DNA of 64,000 bases from Tritrichomonas musculus. Its lineage: Eukaryota; Parabasalia; Tritrichomonadida; Tritrichomonadidae. Both the position numbers and the translations under genes were made by a program. Of this stretch, positions 38,292 to 48,521 are shown in pieces. Each line of letters opens with the position of its first letter. Position 1 is the first letter of the stretch. The notes beneath the pieces were generated by a model. The model did not search any database and had not been told where the DNA came from. It saw nothing but the letters and a program-made list of their open reading frames with translations. The stretch spans positions 7,049,501 through 7,113,500 of the forward strand of contig JAPFFF010000004.1 of NCBI GenBank assembly GCA_039105265.1. The letters run 5' to 3'.

Positions 38292-38876
38292 ATGCTCAAG
38301 AAAAACATTCTTATTTTTCAAGGAGGAGGCCGTCCAAATGGTAACACGCATCAATTGATAAATAGCTTTGTCAAAGGAGCTAGAGAAGCCGGTCATGAAG
38401 TTGAAGTTCTCTCTCTTGTTAAAAATGTAGTGAATCCGTGTTTAGGATGCAACGCATGCCGTTTTGGTAAGCCTTGCATTCAAAAGGACAGTTTCAATTC
38501 AATTGTTCCGAAGATCAAAAAAGCAGACCTTCTTGTTTTCGCGTCGCCTCTTTATTTTTGGACGATCTCTGCGAGGATCAAAGCACTAATTGAACGATTT
38601 TATAATATTGCAGAAGAAGACTTGAATCCACCTCTTGGGAGATACGAGAAATATCCTCAGAAAGATTGTGCTCTTTTGATGACTGCAGCAGATAATTTCT
38701 TCTGGACATTTGAGCAAGCCGTTTCTTATTACAAATTTGCATTAGTGAATTATATTGGCTTTAACGACAAAGGGATGCTTTTAGCAGGAGGATGTGGCGA
38801 ATCAGCAGGCGGACCTCAAATCGAAAAGACGACACATTTGAAAGAAGCTTACGAATTTGGCAAAAAAATTTACTGA
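38292..38876 (+). CDS. flavodoxin-fold iron-sulfur flavoprotein / NADPH-FMN reductase family, copy 1
   Basis: The 194-residue product opens with the phosphate-binding strand-loop ILIFQGGGRPNGNTHQLINS, typical of NADPH-dependent FMN reductases and iron-sulfur flavoproteins. NPCLGCNACRFGKPC near residues 49-63 gives a CxxCxxxxxxC cluster-type motif. DLLVFASPLYFWTISARIKA is the second FMN loop. Such proteins are common in anaerobic bacteria, archaea and trichomonads and handle redox or oxygen/nitro stress. The GC content is clearly higher than its surroundings, which fits past transfer from a prokaryote (inference). The twin at 56074 differs at one residue. Confidence 0.85.
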   Translation: MLKKNILIFQGGGRPNGNTHQLINSFVKGAREAGHEVEVLSLVKNVVNPCLGCNACRFGKPCIQKDSFNSIVPKIKKADLLVFASPLYFWTISARIKALIERFYNIAEEDLNPPLGRYEKYPQKDCALLMTAADNFFWTFEQAVSYYKFALVNYIGFNDKGMLLAGGCGESAGGPQIEKTTHLKEAYEFGKKIY

Positions 38877-39122
38877 GTTTTATAAAATTATATAAAACAT
38901 TCTTTTTTCTCCAAAAACGATTTTTGACTGCAATAAGACAATACCAATGACTATTTGTTTTCCTGCTTTACAATCAATCTCATCAAAATTTCATAAAATC
39001 AATGAATAATTAAAAGTTATAGTTAATTAAAATAAATTTTAATTAAAAAAAATTTGCTGCAATTAATTGCAATAATAATGTCTTAAATGAGATTCAGAAT
39101 ATCAACAAAAGTTGATAACTTT

Positions 39123-39383
39123 TTATTCAGTTTTCTTTTTCTTTCGTTTTTTATTACGAGATTGGAAATCGAAATTGCTGTAAAGGCGTCTTATACAAGA
39201 CGCCGAATTAATGATATAAAGAGAGAGATGAATCTTTCTTGTTCTTAATCTTGTTCTTGTTCTTGTTCTCGATTTTGATCTTTTTTCTATTTTCTTTGAT
39301 GCGTTTCTTCTTCTTTTTAAATTAATAAATATTAATTCAAGATTGCTGTTTAAGTGTCTTTTACAAGACACTGTCATGTTCAT
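39123..39383 (-). other. 86-codon basic unit with two hairpins (copy 2)
   Basis: Minus-strand copy, essentially identical to those at 54293 and 55642, between the flavoprotein gene and IBD gene B. Both 8-bp hairpins are intact. Confidence 0.55.
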
Positions 39384-39816
39384 TTTATAAAAATGATGTG
39401 ATATTTCAATTTATAAATTTCTGTGTTTTTGTTTTCAATAAATTCTGATTGTCATATTTATATAAACCATTCAATAAATAAAAATAAAATTATAGGCATA
39501 AATTAAACATGTTATTTATATAAAATTGTATAAATATTCTTATATAAAATGTATTAATCAATAAATTCTATTATTTCTCACCAGCTATGATGGTTGTTAA
39601 AGTATTTTTATAAGATATCTTAAAAAAGAATAAATGTTTAAATGTTTAATTTTTTTAACTAATTAATTTTTTTATTGAGGTAATTATATGAAATAATTCC
39701 CTACTATTTCGAATTATTTATTTCTTTGGATTGAATTTGTGATTGAAATTGAAATTATTTATTTTATTTTGTCATCATAGAATCCCAAAATTTTATTTGG
39801 GACTTACATGACAAGT

Positions 39817-40638
39817 TTAAAATAAATAATTAGAATATAACATTTGTTCGAAATCGTTGTTATCGTTGTCATATTCGTTAGTTGTAAAATATTCCATTTC
39901 ATATGAAAAACAATTTTCATTTCCTCTTTCATTTGCATTTGCATTTCCTCCCTCATTCAAAAAGATTTCATCAAAATTTAAAAAATCATCAAAAATATCA
40001 TCAATTTCATTTTCATGTATCTCTTCTTGGACTTCTTCTTTTTGTTCTTCTTGCTCTTCTTGCTCTTTTTGTTCTTCTTGCTCTTTATGATTGTATTGTT
40101 CTTGATTTTCATTGTTGTTGTCATTCTGTGTTCCATCTTCTTTGATTTCTTTTATATTTATATCTTCTTTGTCATTTTCATTGTCATTTTCATTGTCATT
40201 TTCACTGAAGTCAATTATTATTTTTTGTCGTGGAACACGTTTCCAATCGTATACATCATCAATAGTAGTTTGTTTCGTAAATCCTTCACTTCGTCGAAGA
40301 TACCACCGTCCCTTGTTTATAATATCAATCCCTTTGAATTTTGCTGGAATGTTCGACCATAGTTCTCTTGACATTTTTTTACTCTCAAAGCCATTCGTTC
40401 GAAAATTACGATTTAATGAATTATCTTTAATATCTAAGACTTCTTTAAGGATCTGCGAATTCATACAAAATATATCGTTTCTGTACCAGAAACATCCGTA
40501 TTTATTAACTGAATTCGGATATTTATCAACGTGATTTTAAAAAAGTAAAGCAATATGAGCAATTTTCATTTTATGTTCATTACTAACTCGTCGTATTTCA
40601 TATTTGATCCTTTCCATTGCGATTTGTTCATCATTCAT
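39817..40638 (-). pseudogene. IBD-domain protein, copy B, with a nonsense codon
   Basis: Nearly identical to copy A, but a single base change at about 40537-40539 turns a Leu codon of the ALLFLNHVDK stretch into TAA. This leaves a 32-residue stub (from the MNDEQ start) and a downstream 215-codon open part starting at MNSQILKEV. The winged helix would be cut. The acidic tail has one fewer KEQEEQ-type repeat than copy A and one more NEND repeat. Restart at the internal ATG would lack the first helices. Confidence 0.8.
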
Positions 40639-41099
40639 ATTAAAAATGATGTAATATTCAAAACAATACAAAAAAAGTATACAAAAAAAATAAGTCAATT
40701 CAAAATAATTGAATGTCACATAACGTCATAAAAAAGATAAAATATTCATGAAAAATCAAAATGGAAAATTTGAAATATTTATAATAATAAAGAATAAAAG
40801 CAAAAATTTTTATAAAATTTTATATCATTTCACATCTTTCCATTTTCTCACTTTTAAAAAGTTTACATTTTTTCACATGATATGTTATGATTCTCAAATA
40901 AAAACAGGAATATCTTGAAAAATTGTATTTATATTTTGATTTTAAAGTCATAAATAATATTAAAATATTTGGTCAAAGTGAAGCATTGCTGATAAATACT
41001 TTTAACTTTTCAAGAGATTAAATAATATCTTCAGAAAATTTTATAAAATTATTGGATGATATCAGAAATTAATAATATTGATAATAATATAAATAATAA

Positions 41100-41175
41100 G
41101 GTTGTTTGGACCGAGTGGTCAAAGGCTCCAGACTCAAAATCTGCGATATCATGGGTTCAAATCCCATAACAACCA
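41100..41175 (+). tRNA. tRNA-Leu(CAA)-like gene, copy 2
   Basis: Identical in sequence to copy 1, with the same T-rich downstream block. Confidence 0.7.
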
Positions 41176-42412
41176 TTTTTTTGCTTTTTTTTTTTTAATA
41201 TCATCAATGATAATGATAATGATCATTATATCAAAATATTTTTGAAATTACATCCATAAGATTTTTTTTTATAACTTCAAATAAATAAGCTATCATTAAT
41301 CAAAAAACCATAAATCTTTTTGTTTTTTTTTTTCCCCTTCATATTGGTGCTTTTTCATGCAAAAGAAACACATAAAGAGTTGTTGAAATTCTTCTAGTTA
41401 AAGTTATTAAAAGAAGTTTTTTGAGATGGTTTCATTCTCTCAATACATCCACTTTCCCTTTCAAAAACTTAAAAAATAAATTTCGTCATTGGTAAAAGTT
41501 GATTTATTGGAATCAATTTCAACTTCTTTATAGTTATGGAAATTGAAAAATCAGATTTATAAAAGATGAAAGTCAACAAATTGAATGGCCAATTTTATAC
41601 ATTGTTTGATTTGTTTTGTGTTATGCAATTAATAAATTCAAAATTTTATTTTATATTTATAAATAATAATTATATACCTTGATGAAAACTGACGATTCTT
41701 TTTTTCAAGTAATTCAAGATAGATCAATTGATGATTTAAAAGTATCTTCTAAAATAATTAAAACAAACCAAGTCTATATTTACATATAATTGATTGATTA
41801 TAATCTGTTTTTAGAAATAATTGCTAAATTAGTAAATTAAAAATTGAATTTATTGAAAACAAAAAACATATTTATTGAAAAACATAAATTTCTATGTTTT
41901 TTGTTTTCAATAAATTCAATTTTCTGCATCATAGAAATTTGGATATGAAAATATCTATTATGTATATTGCAATGATTTATGATGTCAACTATTCTTTGGA
42001 TATAATTGAAAAAGAAAACAAGTCATTAAAAAATCATCAACTTTTTGAATAGAACAACATCAAAATTTTGACTTACTTCGTTCGATTTCAGTTTTTTGTG
42101 ATATTCATAAAGTATGATATTCTTGAAATTCATTGAACATCAGTCTTTATATTATTCACTAAATTTAATCAAATCAAATTTCCTTAATTGAAATTACTGA
42201 GTCTATTAAAAAGCCTAAAAAGATACAATAAAGTTGAAGAATATTAATATTTACTATAAAAAAGATGATTATTTATTATATAACTTGTATATTGATAATT
42301 TAATAAATATTATTATTCTTTGATTTTCTTTTTAAAAGTGAAGGAATTCGTTTAAAAAAAAAAAAAAATTAAAAAATTAATTTTTTATTAAGTTAGTCAA
42401 GGATGAAAATAC
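41176..42412. other. intergenic DNA with a relic peptide
   Basis: The first 300 bases match the DNA beside the other tRNA copies. At 41683-41790 the plus strand reads MKTDDSFFQVIQDRSIDDLK and then stops; this is homologous to 6856-6740 (minus) and 51982-51880 (minus). AACATAAATTTCTATGTTTTT near 41881 forms part of an inverted repeat around 41850-41925. No intact gene. Confidence 0.5.
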
Positions 42413-44537
42413 TCAGTATTTTGGAAGTTTCGCTTGATGTTGCTTAACGAAGGTTTCAACGTTTTTGACTTCAGTTGGATTCATCTTGACAAGGTCATAA
42501 TGGCTCTTCGCCATCGATTCAACAATCATTTCGAAGCTGGGACGGTCTTTTGCTTCAAAGTTCCAGCAGTTGTTGATCATGTTCTTTGAGAATTCAGTGA
42601 ATGAAGAAGGAATGTCTGCCTTCTTCCCTTTTGGAATGTCGAATACTTTGATCTTTGGGAGGTTTCCACCGCTGAGGATGAAAAAGACAAGGACACCGAA
42701 TGAGTAGACATCAACCTTTTCGTCGTAGTGTTCTTCTTCGTTGATTATTTCTGGCGCCATGAACTTCTGGCTGCCTGCACCACGAGTCATTGTTTGTTCT
42801 TCGATCGTCATCAGCTTTGAGATGCCGAAGTCGCTGATCTTCACTGTGCCGTCTTTCCCAATGAGAATGTTCGTCGGCTTCAGGTCTCGGTGGATGACTT
42901 TCTTGAAGTGAATGTACTTCATGCCTTCTGCAATCTGATAGATGATCTTCGCTAGATCTTCATTAGTCAGTGAACCGTCTTCAATCGCTTTTGCAAGGTT
43001 CATAGGGCAGTACTCCAGAAGGATCGAAGGAGGGATGCTTGCGCTGCTAAGGAAGATACCGATAGCTTCAAGAACATTCGGATGGTGGAGAAGGCTCATG
43101 ATTTCGTACTCCGAGATGAATTTCTGAAAATTAGAAATGTTCGAATTCTTGATGAGCATCTGCTTCAGCGCATAGATGTTCTTCATAGCTACTTTAATCA
43201 CTTTCCCGCCACCACCAAAACCGATGTCTTCAATGTGCTCAAGACTTCCAATATCATCTTCAGAAAGGATTCGGAATGATCCACTTCCCTGATCATCTTT
43301 CTGATCTTTACTGCTTCTATCATCGCTTTTCTTCTTTAAATTGGTAAGTTCTTCCTTCAGTTTGTTGTTATCTTCCTTCAGGTTGCTATTTTCTGTCTTC
43401 AAGCTGTCGTTATCTTCCTTCAGGTTGCTATTTTCTGTCTTCAAGCTGTCGTTATCTTCCTTCAGGTTGCTGTTTTCTGTCTTCAAGCTGTCGTTATCTG
43501 TTGTTACTGTTCCACTTGCTTTGATCGGTCCTTTTGATAGAAGATCAACAATTTCTAGATGATTTTTTTCTCTTGCATAGTCAATGGCAGTTTAGTAAAC
43601 CTTTTCATTAATGAATTCCATAAATGATTGGAAATTTCAATCAAATGAAAAAAGTTAGATTTGAATGTCATGAATGTTTTTTGCATTAAAATGGATTTGT
43701 GGTTGATATCAATGCCCGTCTGTGCTAATAATAATCGAACGATTTCTGTACGGCCATTATATGCAGCATAAATCAACGCCGTCCAATTAAATGTTAGAGT
43801 TAAATTCCATAAATGATTGGAAATTTCAATTGAATGAAAAAAGTTAGATTTGAATTTCATGAATGTTTTTTGCATTAAAATGTCTTTGATGTTGGTATCA
43901 ATACCTGTCTGTGCTAATAATAATCCAACTATTTCTGTACGGCCTCTCCATGCAGCGAAAATCAACGCCGTCCGATTAAATGTTAGAGTTAAATTCGATA
44001 AATGACTGGAAATTTCAATCAAATGAAAAAAGTTAGATTTGAATTTTATGAATGTTTTTGCATTAAAATGCCTTTGATGTTGATATCAATGCCTGTCTGT
44101 GCTAATAATAATCGAACGATTTCTGTACGGCCATCACGTGCAGTAAGAATCAACGCCGTCCAATTAAATGCTAGAGTTAAATTCCATAAATTACTGGAAA
44201 TTTCAATCAAATGAATTAGTTAGATTTGAATTTTATAAATGTTTTTGCATTAAAATGGATTTGTGGTTGATATCAATGCCCGTCTGTGCTAATAATAATC
44301 GAACGATTTCTGTATGGCCATGACATGCAGCAAGAATCAACGCCGTCCAATTAAATGTTAGAGTTAAATTCCATAAATGATTGGAAATTTCAATTGAATG
44401 AAAAAAGTTAGATTTGAATTTCATGAATATTTTTGCATTAAAATGTCTTTGTTGTTGATATCAATTCCCTTGGCAAGAAATTGTCGAACTAATTCCAAAT
44501 TTCCTTTTTCGCATGCTTTGAGAAATTCATTGCTCAT
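42413..44537 (-). pseudogene. ankyrin-repeat protein kinase (TKL-like), reading frame interrupted
   Basis: From ATG 44537 (MSNEFLKACEKGNLELVRQF) come about six ankyrin repeats in five tandem units of about 195 bp. Each is cut at the same point (after DIN.K-D/S/G, before WTALI) by a near-identical spacer of about 95 bp. The ankyrin frame continues across each spacer only if it is skipped. A stop precedes TAIDYAREKNHLEIVDLL (43591). From there the frame is open to 42413: a coiled coil of three KTENSNLKEDNDSL units, then a complete kinase (YALKQML Lys, HRDLKPTNIL, DFGISK, APEII, final Arg in DRPSF). Either a broken gene or one with unusual removable spacers; the kinase part alone could be expressed. 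Confidence 0.65.
43600..44470 (-). repeat. tandem ankyrin units with about 95-bp conserved spacers
   Basis: Five spacers begin ATTTTAATGCAAAAA, continue with the ATTCAAATCTAACTTTTTTC block and (four of them) end AACTCTAACATTTAAT, just before TGGACGGCG or a variant. Lengths vary by one or two bases through an A5/A6 run, which changes whether the spacer is in frame. Spacers are better conserved than the ankyrin parts. Confidence 0.75.
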
Positions 44538-44886
44538 GATATTGATTAGGAAAATAAAAATATTTATAAAGTTTACAAAAGGTCAATATTGACCTTTACT
44601 TTTAATTTTGTTCTCAATTTTTATCAATAAATTCTATTATTTCTAACCAGCTATGATGGTTGTTAAAGTATTTTTATAAGATATCTTAAAAAAGAATAAA
44701 TGTTTAAATGCTTAATTTTTTTAATTAAGTAATTAATTTTTTTATTGAGGTAATTATATGAAATAATTCCCTACTATTTCGAATTATTTATTTCTTTGAA
44801 TTGAATTTGTGATTGAAATTGAAATTATTTATTTTATTTTGTCATCATAGAATCCCAAAATTTTATTTGGGACTTACATGACAAGT
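44538..44886. other. intergenic DNA entering cassette copy C
   Basis: Contains a GGTCAATATTGACC 14-bp palindrome near 44581-44594. It then joins the shared IBD downstream sequence at about 44625. No gene. Confidence 0.5.
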
Positions 44887-45708
44887 TTAAAATAAATAAT
44901 TAGAATATAACATTTGTTCGAAATCGTTGTTATCGTTGTCATATTCGTTAGTTGTAAAATATTCCATTTCATATGAAAAACAATTTTCATTTCCTCTTTC
45001 ATTTGCATTTGCATTTCCTCCTTCATTCAAAAAGATTTCATCAAAATTTAAAAAATCATCAAAAATATCATCAATTTCATTTTCATGTATCTCTTCTTGG
45101 ACTTCTTCTTTTTGTTCTTCTTGCTCTTCTTGCTCTTTTTGTTCTTCTTGCTCTTTATGATTGTATTGTTCTTGATTTTCATTGTTGTTGTCATTCTGTG
45201 TTCCATCTTCTTTGTTTTCTTTTATATTTATATCTTCTTTGTCATTTTCATTGTCATTTTCATTGTCATTTTCATTGAAGTCAATTATTATTTTTTGTCG
45301 TGGAACACGTTTCCAATTGTATACATCATCAATAGTAGTTTGTTTCGTAAATCCTTCACTTCGTCGAAGATACCACCGTCCCTTGTTTATAATATCAATC
45401 CCTTTGAATTTTGCTGGAATATTCGACCATAGTTCTCTTGACATTTTTTTACTCTCAAAGCCATTCGTTCGAAAATTACGATTTAATGAATTATCTTTAA
45501 TATCTAAGACTTCTTTAAGGATCTGCGAATTCATACAAAATATATCGTTTCTGTACCAGAAACATCCGTATTTATTAACTGAATTCGGATATTTATCAAC
45601 GTGATTTAAAAAAAGTAAAGCAATATGAGCAATTTTCATTTTATGCTCATTACTAACTCGTCGTATTTCATATTTGATCCTTTCCATTGCGATTTGTTCA
45701 TCATTCAT
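44887..45708 (-). CDS. IBD/IBP39-type protein, copy C
   Basis: 273 residues from MNDEQIAME, with the winged-helix domain identical or nearly so to copy A and no stop. The tail has NENDNENDNENDKED and a reduced KEQEEQ array. The same TCATTTTT initiator lies before the ATG. The function is as for copy A, and tail repeat number is the main difference. Confidence 0.85.
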   Translation of the reverse strand: MNDEQIAMERIKYEIRRVSNEHKMKIAHIALLFLNHVDKYPNSVNKYGCFWYRNDIFCMNSQILKEVLDIKDNSLNRNFRTNGFESKKMSRELWSNIPAKFKGIDIINKGRWYLRRSEGFTKQTTIDDVYNWKRVPRQKIIIDFNENDNENDNENDKEDINIKENKEDGTQNDNNNENQEQYNHKEQEEQKEQEEQEEQKEEVQEEIHENEIDDIFDDFLNFDEIFLNEGGNANANERGNENCFSYEMEYFTTNEYDNDNNDFEQMLYSNYLF

Positions 45709-46169
45709 ATTAAAAATGATGTAATATTCAAAACAATACAAAAAAAGTATACAAAAAAAATAAGTCAATTCAAAATAATTGAATGTCACAAAACGTCATA
45801 AAAAAGATAAAATATTCATGAAAAATCAAAATGGAAAATTTGAAATATTTATAATAATAAAGAATAAAAGCAAAAATTTTTATAAAATTTTATATCATTT
45901 CACATCTTTCCATTTTCACTCTTTTAAAAAGTTTACATTTTTTCACATGATATGTCATGATTCTCAAATAAAAACAGGAATATCTTAAAAAATTGTATTT
46001 ATATTTTAATTTTAAAGTCATAAATAATATTAAAATATTTGGTCAAAGTGAAGCATTGCTGATAAATACTTTTAACTTTTCAAGAGATTAGATAATATCT
46101 TAAGAGAATTTATTAAAATTATTAGATGATATCAGAAATTAATAATATTGATAATAATATAAATAATAA

Positions 46170-46245
46170 GGTTGTTTGGACCGAGTGGTCAAAGGCTCCA
46201 GACTCAAAATCTGCGATATCATGGGTTCAAATCCCATAACAACCA
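46170..46245 (+). tRNA. tRNA-Leu(CAA)-like gene, copy 3
   Basis: Identical to copies 1 and 2, with T-runs after it. It sits upstream of, and divergent from, IBD gene C, as in the other cassettes. Confidence 0.7.
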
Positions 46246-46534
46246 TTTTTTTGCTTTTTTTTTTTTTTAAATATCATCAATGATAATGATAATGATCATT
46301 ATCTCAAAATATTGTTGAAATTACATCCATATGAATGTTTTTGCAAATTCAAATCAACCATTCAATACCTTCAACAAATTTAATATGAAACCTTTTGTAT
46401 TTATTAAAAAAAAAAAAAAAAAAGACAATCACTATTGAGTATTTCGGAAATCTTTTTTAAAGATCTAAGATAATCGCTAATGAGTATTTAGGGAATCTTT
46501 TCCAATTTTAGATAAAAAAGGCGCCAAAATTTTT

Positions 46535-46612
46535 TTGGAACTTACATGACTAGTTTAAAAAAAATAATTAGAATATAACATTTGTTCGAAATCGTTGCTA
46601 TCGTTGTCATCT
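46535..46612 (-). repeat. fragment of the 3' end of the IBD gene
   Basis: About 78 bp matching the sequence around the IBD stop codon (GAATATAACATTTGTTCGAA, then ATCGTTGYTATCGTTGTCAT), with a few differences. It is an additional, truncated cassette remnant just downstream of the GRAM gene. Confidence 0.75.
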
Positions 46613-46750
46613 TAAATTATAGTACCCAAAAAGTGACGTTTTTATATACAACAACAAGCCTAAATAAAAGTAAACAACATATATATAATCTCTTTTATTT
46701 AATGATATATTGTATCACAATATTAAATAAACACATACAATAATAAAAAC

Positions 46751-47875
46751 TTAATTGGAATCATCGGCTTCGTTCGGTTTGGATGAATGAAACAAGCAAG
46801 CAAAAAACACGCACAAAACGACGGTTCTCCAAAGCGAGAAGAAGATGTAACCCTTACTTTCACGCCTCAAATACTTATGCCAAACTGTAAACAGCAAGAC
46901 CAAAATCAACAAAATTATTACAATTTTGTAAACCATACAAATTTTTGTGAACTTTTCATCAGAATTTTTCATCTTTTCTTCTTCAATTTTTTCTTTCTCT
47001 TTTTCTTTTTCATGCGATGCGCCAAGCTCCCTTAGCAGCTGCTTTCCCATGTCGGCGTAAAACTTGCGAATATTTGAGGTTGTCTGGTTATCAATGATGC
47101 TTTTTACAAGGGGTTGACTCAGCCAAATAATCTGGAATTTTGCAAGAAATTCAACACTGTCGCCGTTGTCTTCAAAAACAAGCTGTACTTGAGGATCAAA
47201 ACAATCCGCGTAAGGTGTCTTTCCTAAATTTAAGATAACGGAGATTCCTTTCCCTTTTTCTCGATCAAATAATTGTTGTGTCTCTGAAACTTTAACAACG
47301 CTTCGGCCGATAATAGGTAAAACCAAAATTTTAAAAAATGAGATTTTTCGCTCTTTATATCCGTCCTTTTCAGACCAATCGTCAATAACTATATCTTCAT
47401 CACCAAAAGATCCGTATAATTCGTAAAAAAAATCTTTGCTTAGAAGTCTCTGATATACAGCAGACATATTATTAGGAATTTTGCAGGAATATAATAATAC
47501 TGGATTTTCAAAATCTTTCCACTGAACTAAATTACTACTGCTACTCGAACCAGAAAATCCGTATGTAAGTTTAGGTTTGAGAGATATTTGCTGAATTAAT
47601 CCAATGAGCTCTTTAACTGCATGAGCTTCATGTAGACCGGTAAAACGAATAATTTCTTCATCTGTATGAATTTCGAGACTGTTCATTGAATGCGCAAAAT
47701 GGTCTTCGACACTAACTTTTTTAATTGAATAATAATCTAAATGAGTATTATTGTGATCTTCTCCGCCAGTAAAAATAAAACTGACTTTTTCCTGATGAAT
47801 CTCTAATGTTCCATGGTGAGAAACTTTTTGAACACAGAAGCAAGTATATGACGTAATAGGCTCGCTGCGTGACAT
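46751..47875 (-). CDS. GRAM-VASt domain membrane protein (LAM/Aster sterol-transfer type)
   Basis: The 374-residue product has an N-terminal GRAM (PH-like) domain at about 15-100 (GTLEIHQEKVSFIFTG, VEDHFAHSMNSLEIHTDEEI, then an amphipathic helix). A VASt/START-like domain follows at about 125-285 (MSAVYQRLLSKDFFYELYGS, YKERKISFFKILVLPIIG, VQLVFEDNGDSVEFLAKFQI). After a Glu/Lys coil comes a transmembrane helix (about 312-335) and a second hydrophobic stretch near the end. That order matches yeast Lam/Ysp and animal GRAMD1 proteins, which move sterols at ER-plasma membrane contacts. It is anchored in the ER by inference. AATTTATTCATTATTT lies just upstream of the ATG. Confidence 0.8.
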   Translation of the reverse strand: MSRSEPITSYTCFCVQKVSHHGTLEIHQEKVSFIFTGGEDHNNTHLDYYSIKKVSVEDHFAHSMNSLEIHTDEEIIRFTGLHEAHAVKELIGLIQQISLKPKLTYGFSGSSSSSNLVQWKDFENPVLLYSCKIPNNMSAVYQRLLSKDFFYELYGSFGDEDIVIDDWSEKDGYKERKISFFKILVLPIIGRSVVKVSETQQLFDREKGKGISVILNLGKTPYADCFDPQVQLVFEDNGDSVEFLAKFQIIWLSQPLVKSIIDNQTTSNIRKFYADMGKQLLRELGASHEKEKEKEKIEEEKMKNSDEKFTKICMVYKIVIILLILVLLFTVWHKYLRRESKGYIFFSLWRTVVLCVFFACLFHSSKPNEADDSN

Positions 47876-47883
47876 GATAAAAT

Positions 47884-47905
47884 ATAAATAATGAATAAAT
47901 TAGAC
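47884..47905 (-). promoter_or_regulatory. initiator-like element of the GRAM-VASt gene
   Basis: On the minus strand TTATTCATTATTTATATTT precedes the ATG by about 10 bases. TTCATTATT matches the initiator seen before the IBD and LRR-papain genes. Confidence 0.45.
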
Positions 47906-48521
47906 TTTTATTTTATAATTTATAAATAATCAATCAAAAAGTTAGTTTCAATTCTTTCAAAAGCTTATTTTTCCATAAAAATAAATTATATAAAATAAAA
48001 AAATTATCGTTTTTTAAAATATAATAACTTTAAAAAAAATAATTTAAACTCAATGTAACTTTACAATATATTATAAATTTAGATATATATATAATATTTT
48101 GTATAATTATTTTTCTTATTTAAATTTTTCATGATATATTTCTTTTTTAATTCTTTTCAGAGATTTGAATCAAATTGAATAAAAATAAAAATAAAATGAT
48201 AATATTAAAGATTTTATTAATCTTTTTGGAATAATAAACCAAATATTAATCAATTTTATCCAATAATAAAAGTATATAAATTTTCACTTATGAATGTTCA
48301 AAATTCACTTTTCCCTTATAAAAATTTAACTTTTTCTCGGCAAAAGTGAATAATAAAATATCTCTATTTTCACTCAATATTCGTTTTGAATTTGAATTCA
48401 AACATTTTCCCTTTTAAATATATATATTATTTATAACACAAAAACTCATAGTATATGTAATATTTAATATTACATATAATAATAATTCAAACTAAAATAT
48501 CTAAAAATTTTATTTATATTA
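47906..48521. other. AT-rich intergenic DNA, nothing recognised
   Basis: No gene, RNA or repeat signal seen. Confidence 0.5.

Larger units (their letters stand above)
35958..41850. repeat. left arm of a mirror-image segmental duplication
   Basis: The order here is IBD gene (-), tRNA (+), flavoprotein (+), 86-codon unit (-), IBD gene (-), tRNA (+), then the MKxxDSxFQ relic. 51850-57200 carries the mirror order. Coding differences are few (the flavoproteins differ at one residue), so the duplication is recent. The arms enclose about 10 kb. Confidence 0.8.

Noticed and set aside
43341-43562. 73-codon plus-strand frame with FSLLLSSFRLLFSV repeats
   Set aside because: Antisense of the KTENSNLKEDNDSL coiled-coil repeats of the kinase gene.
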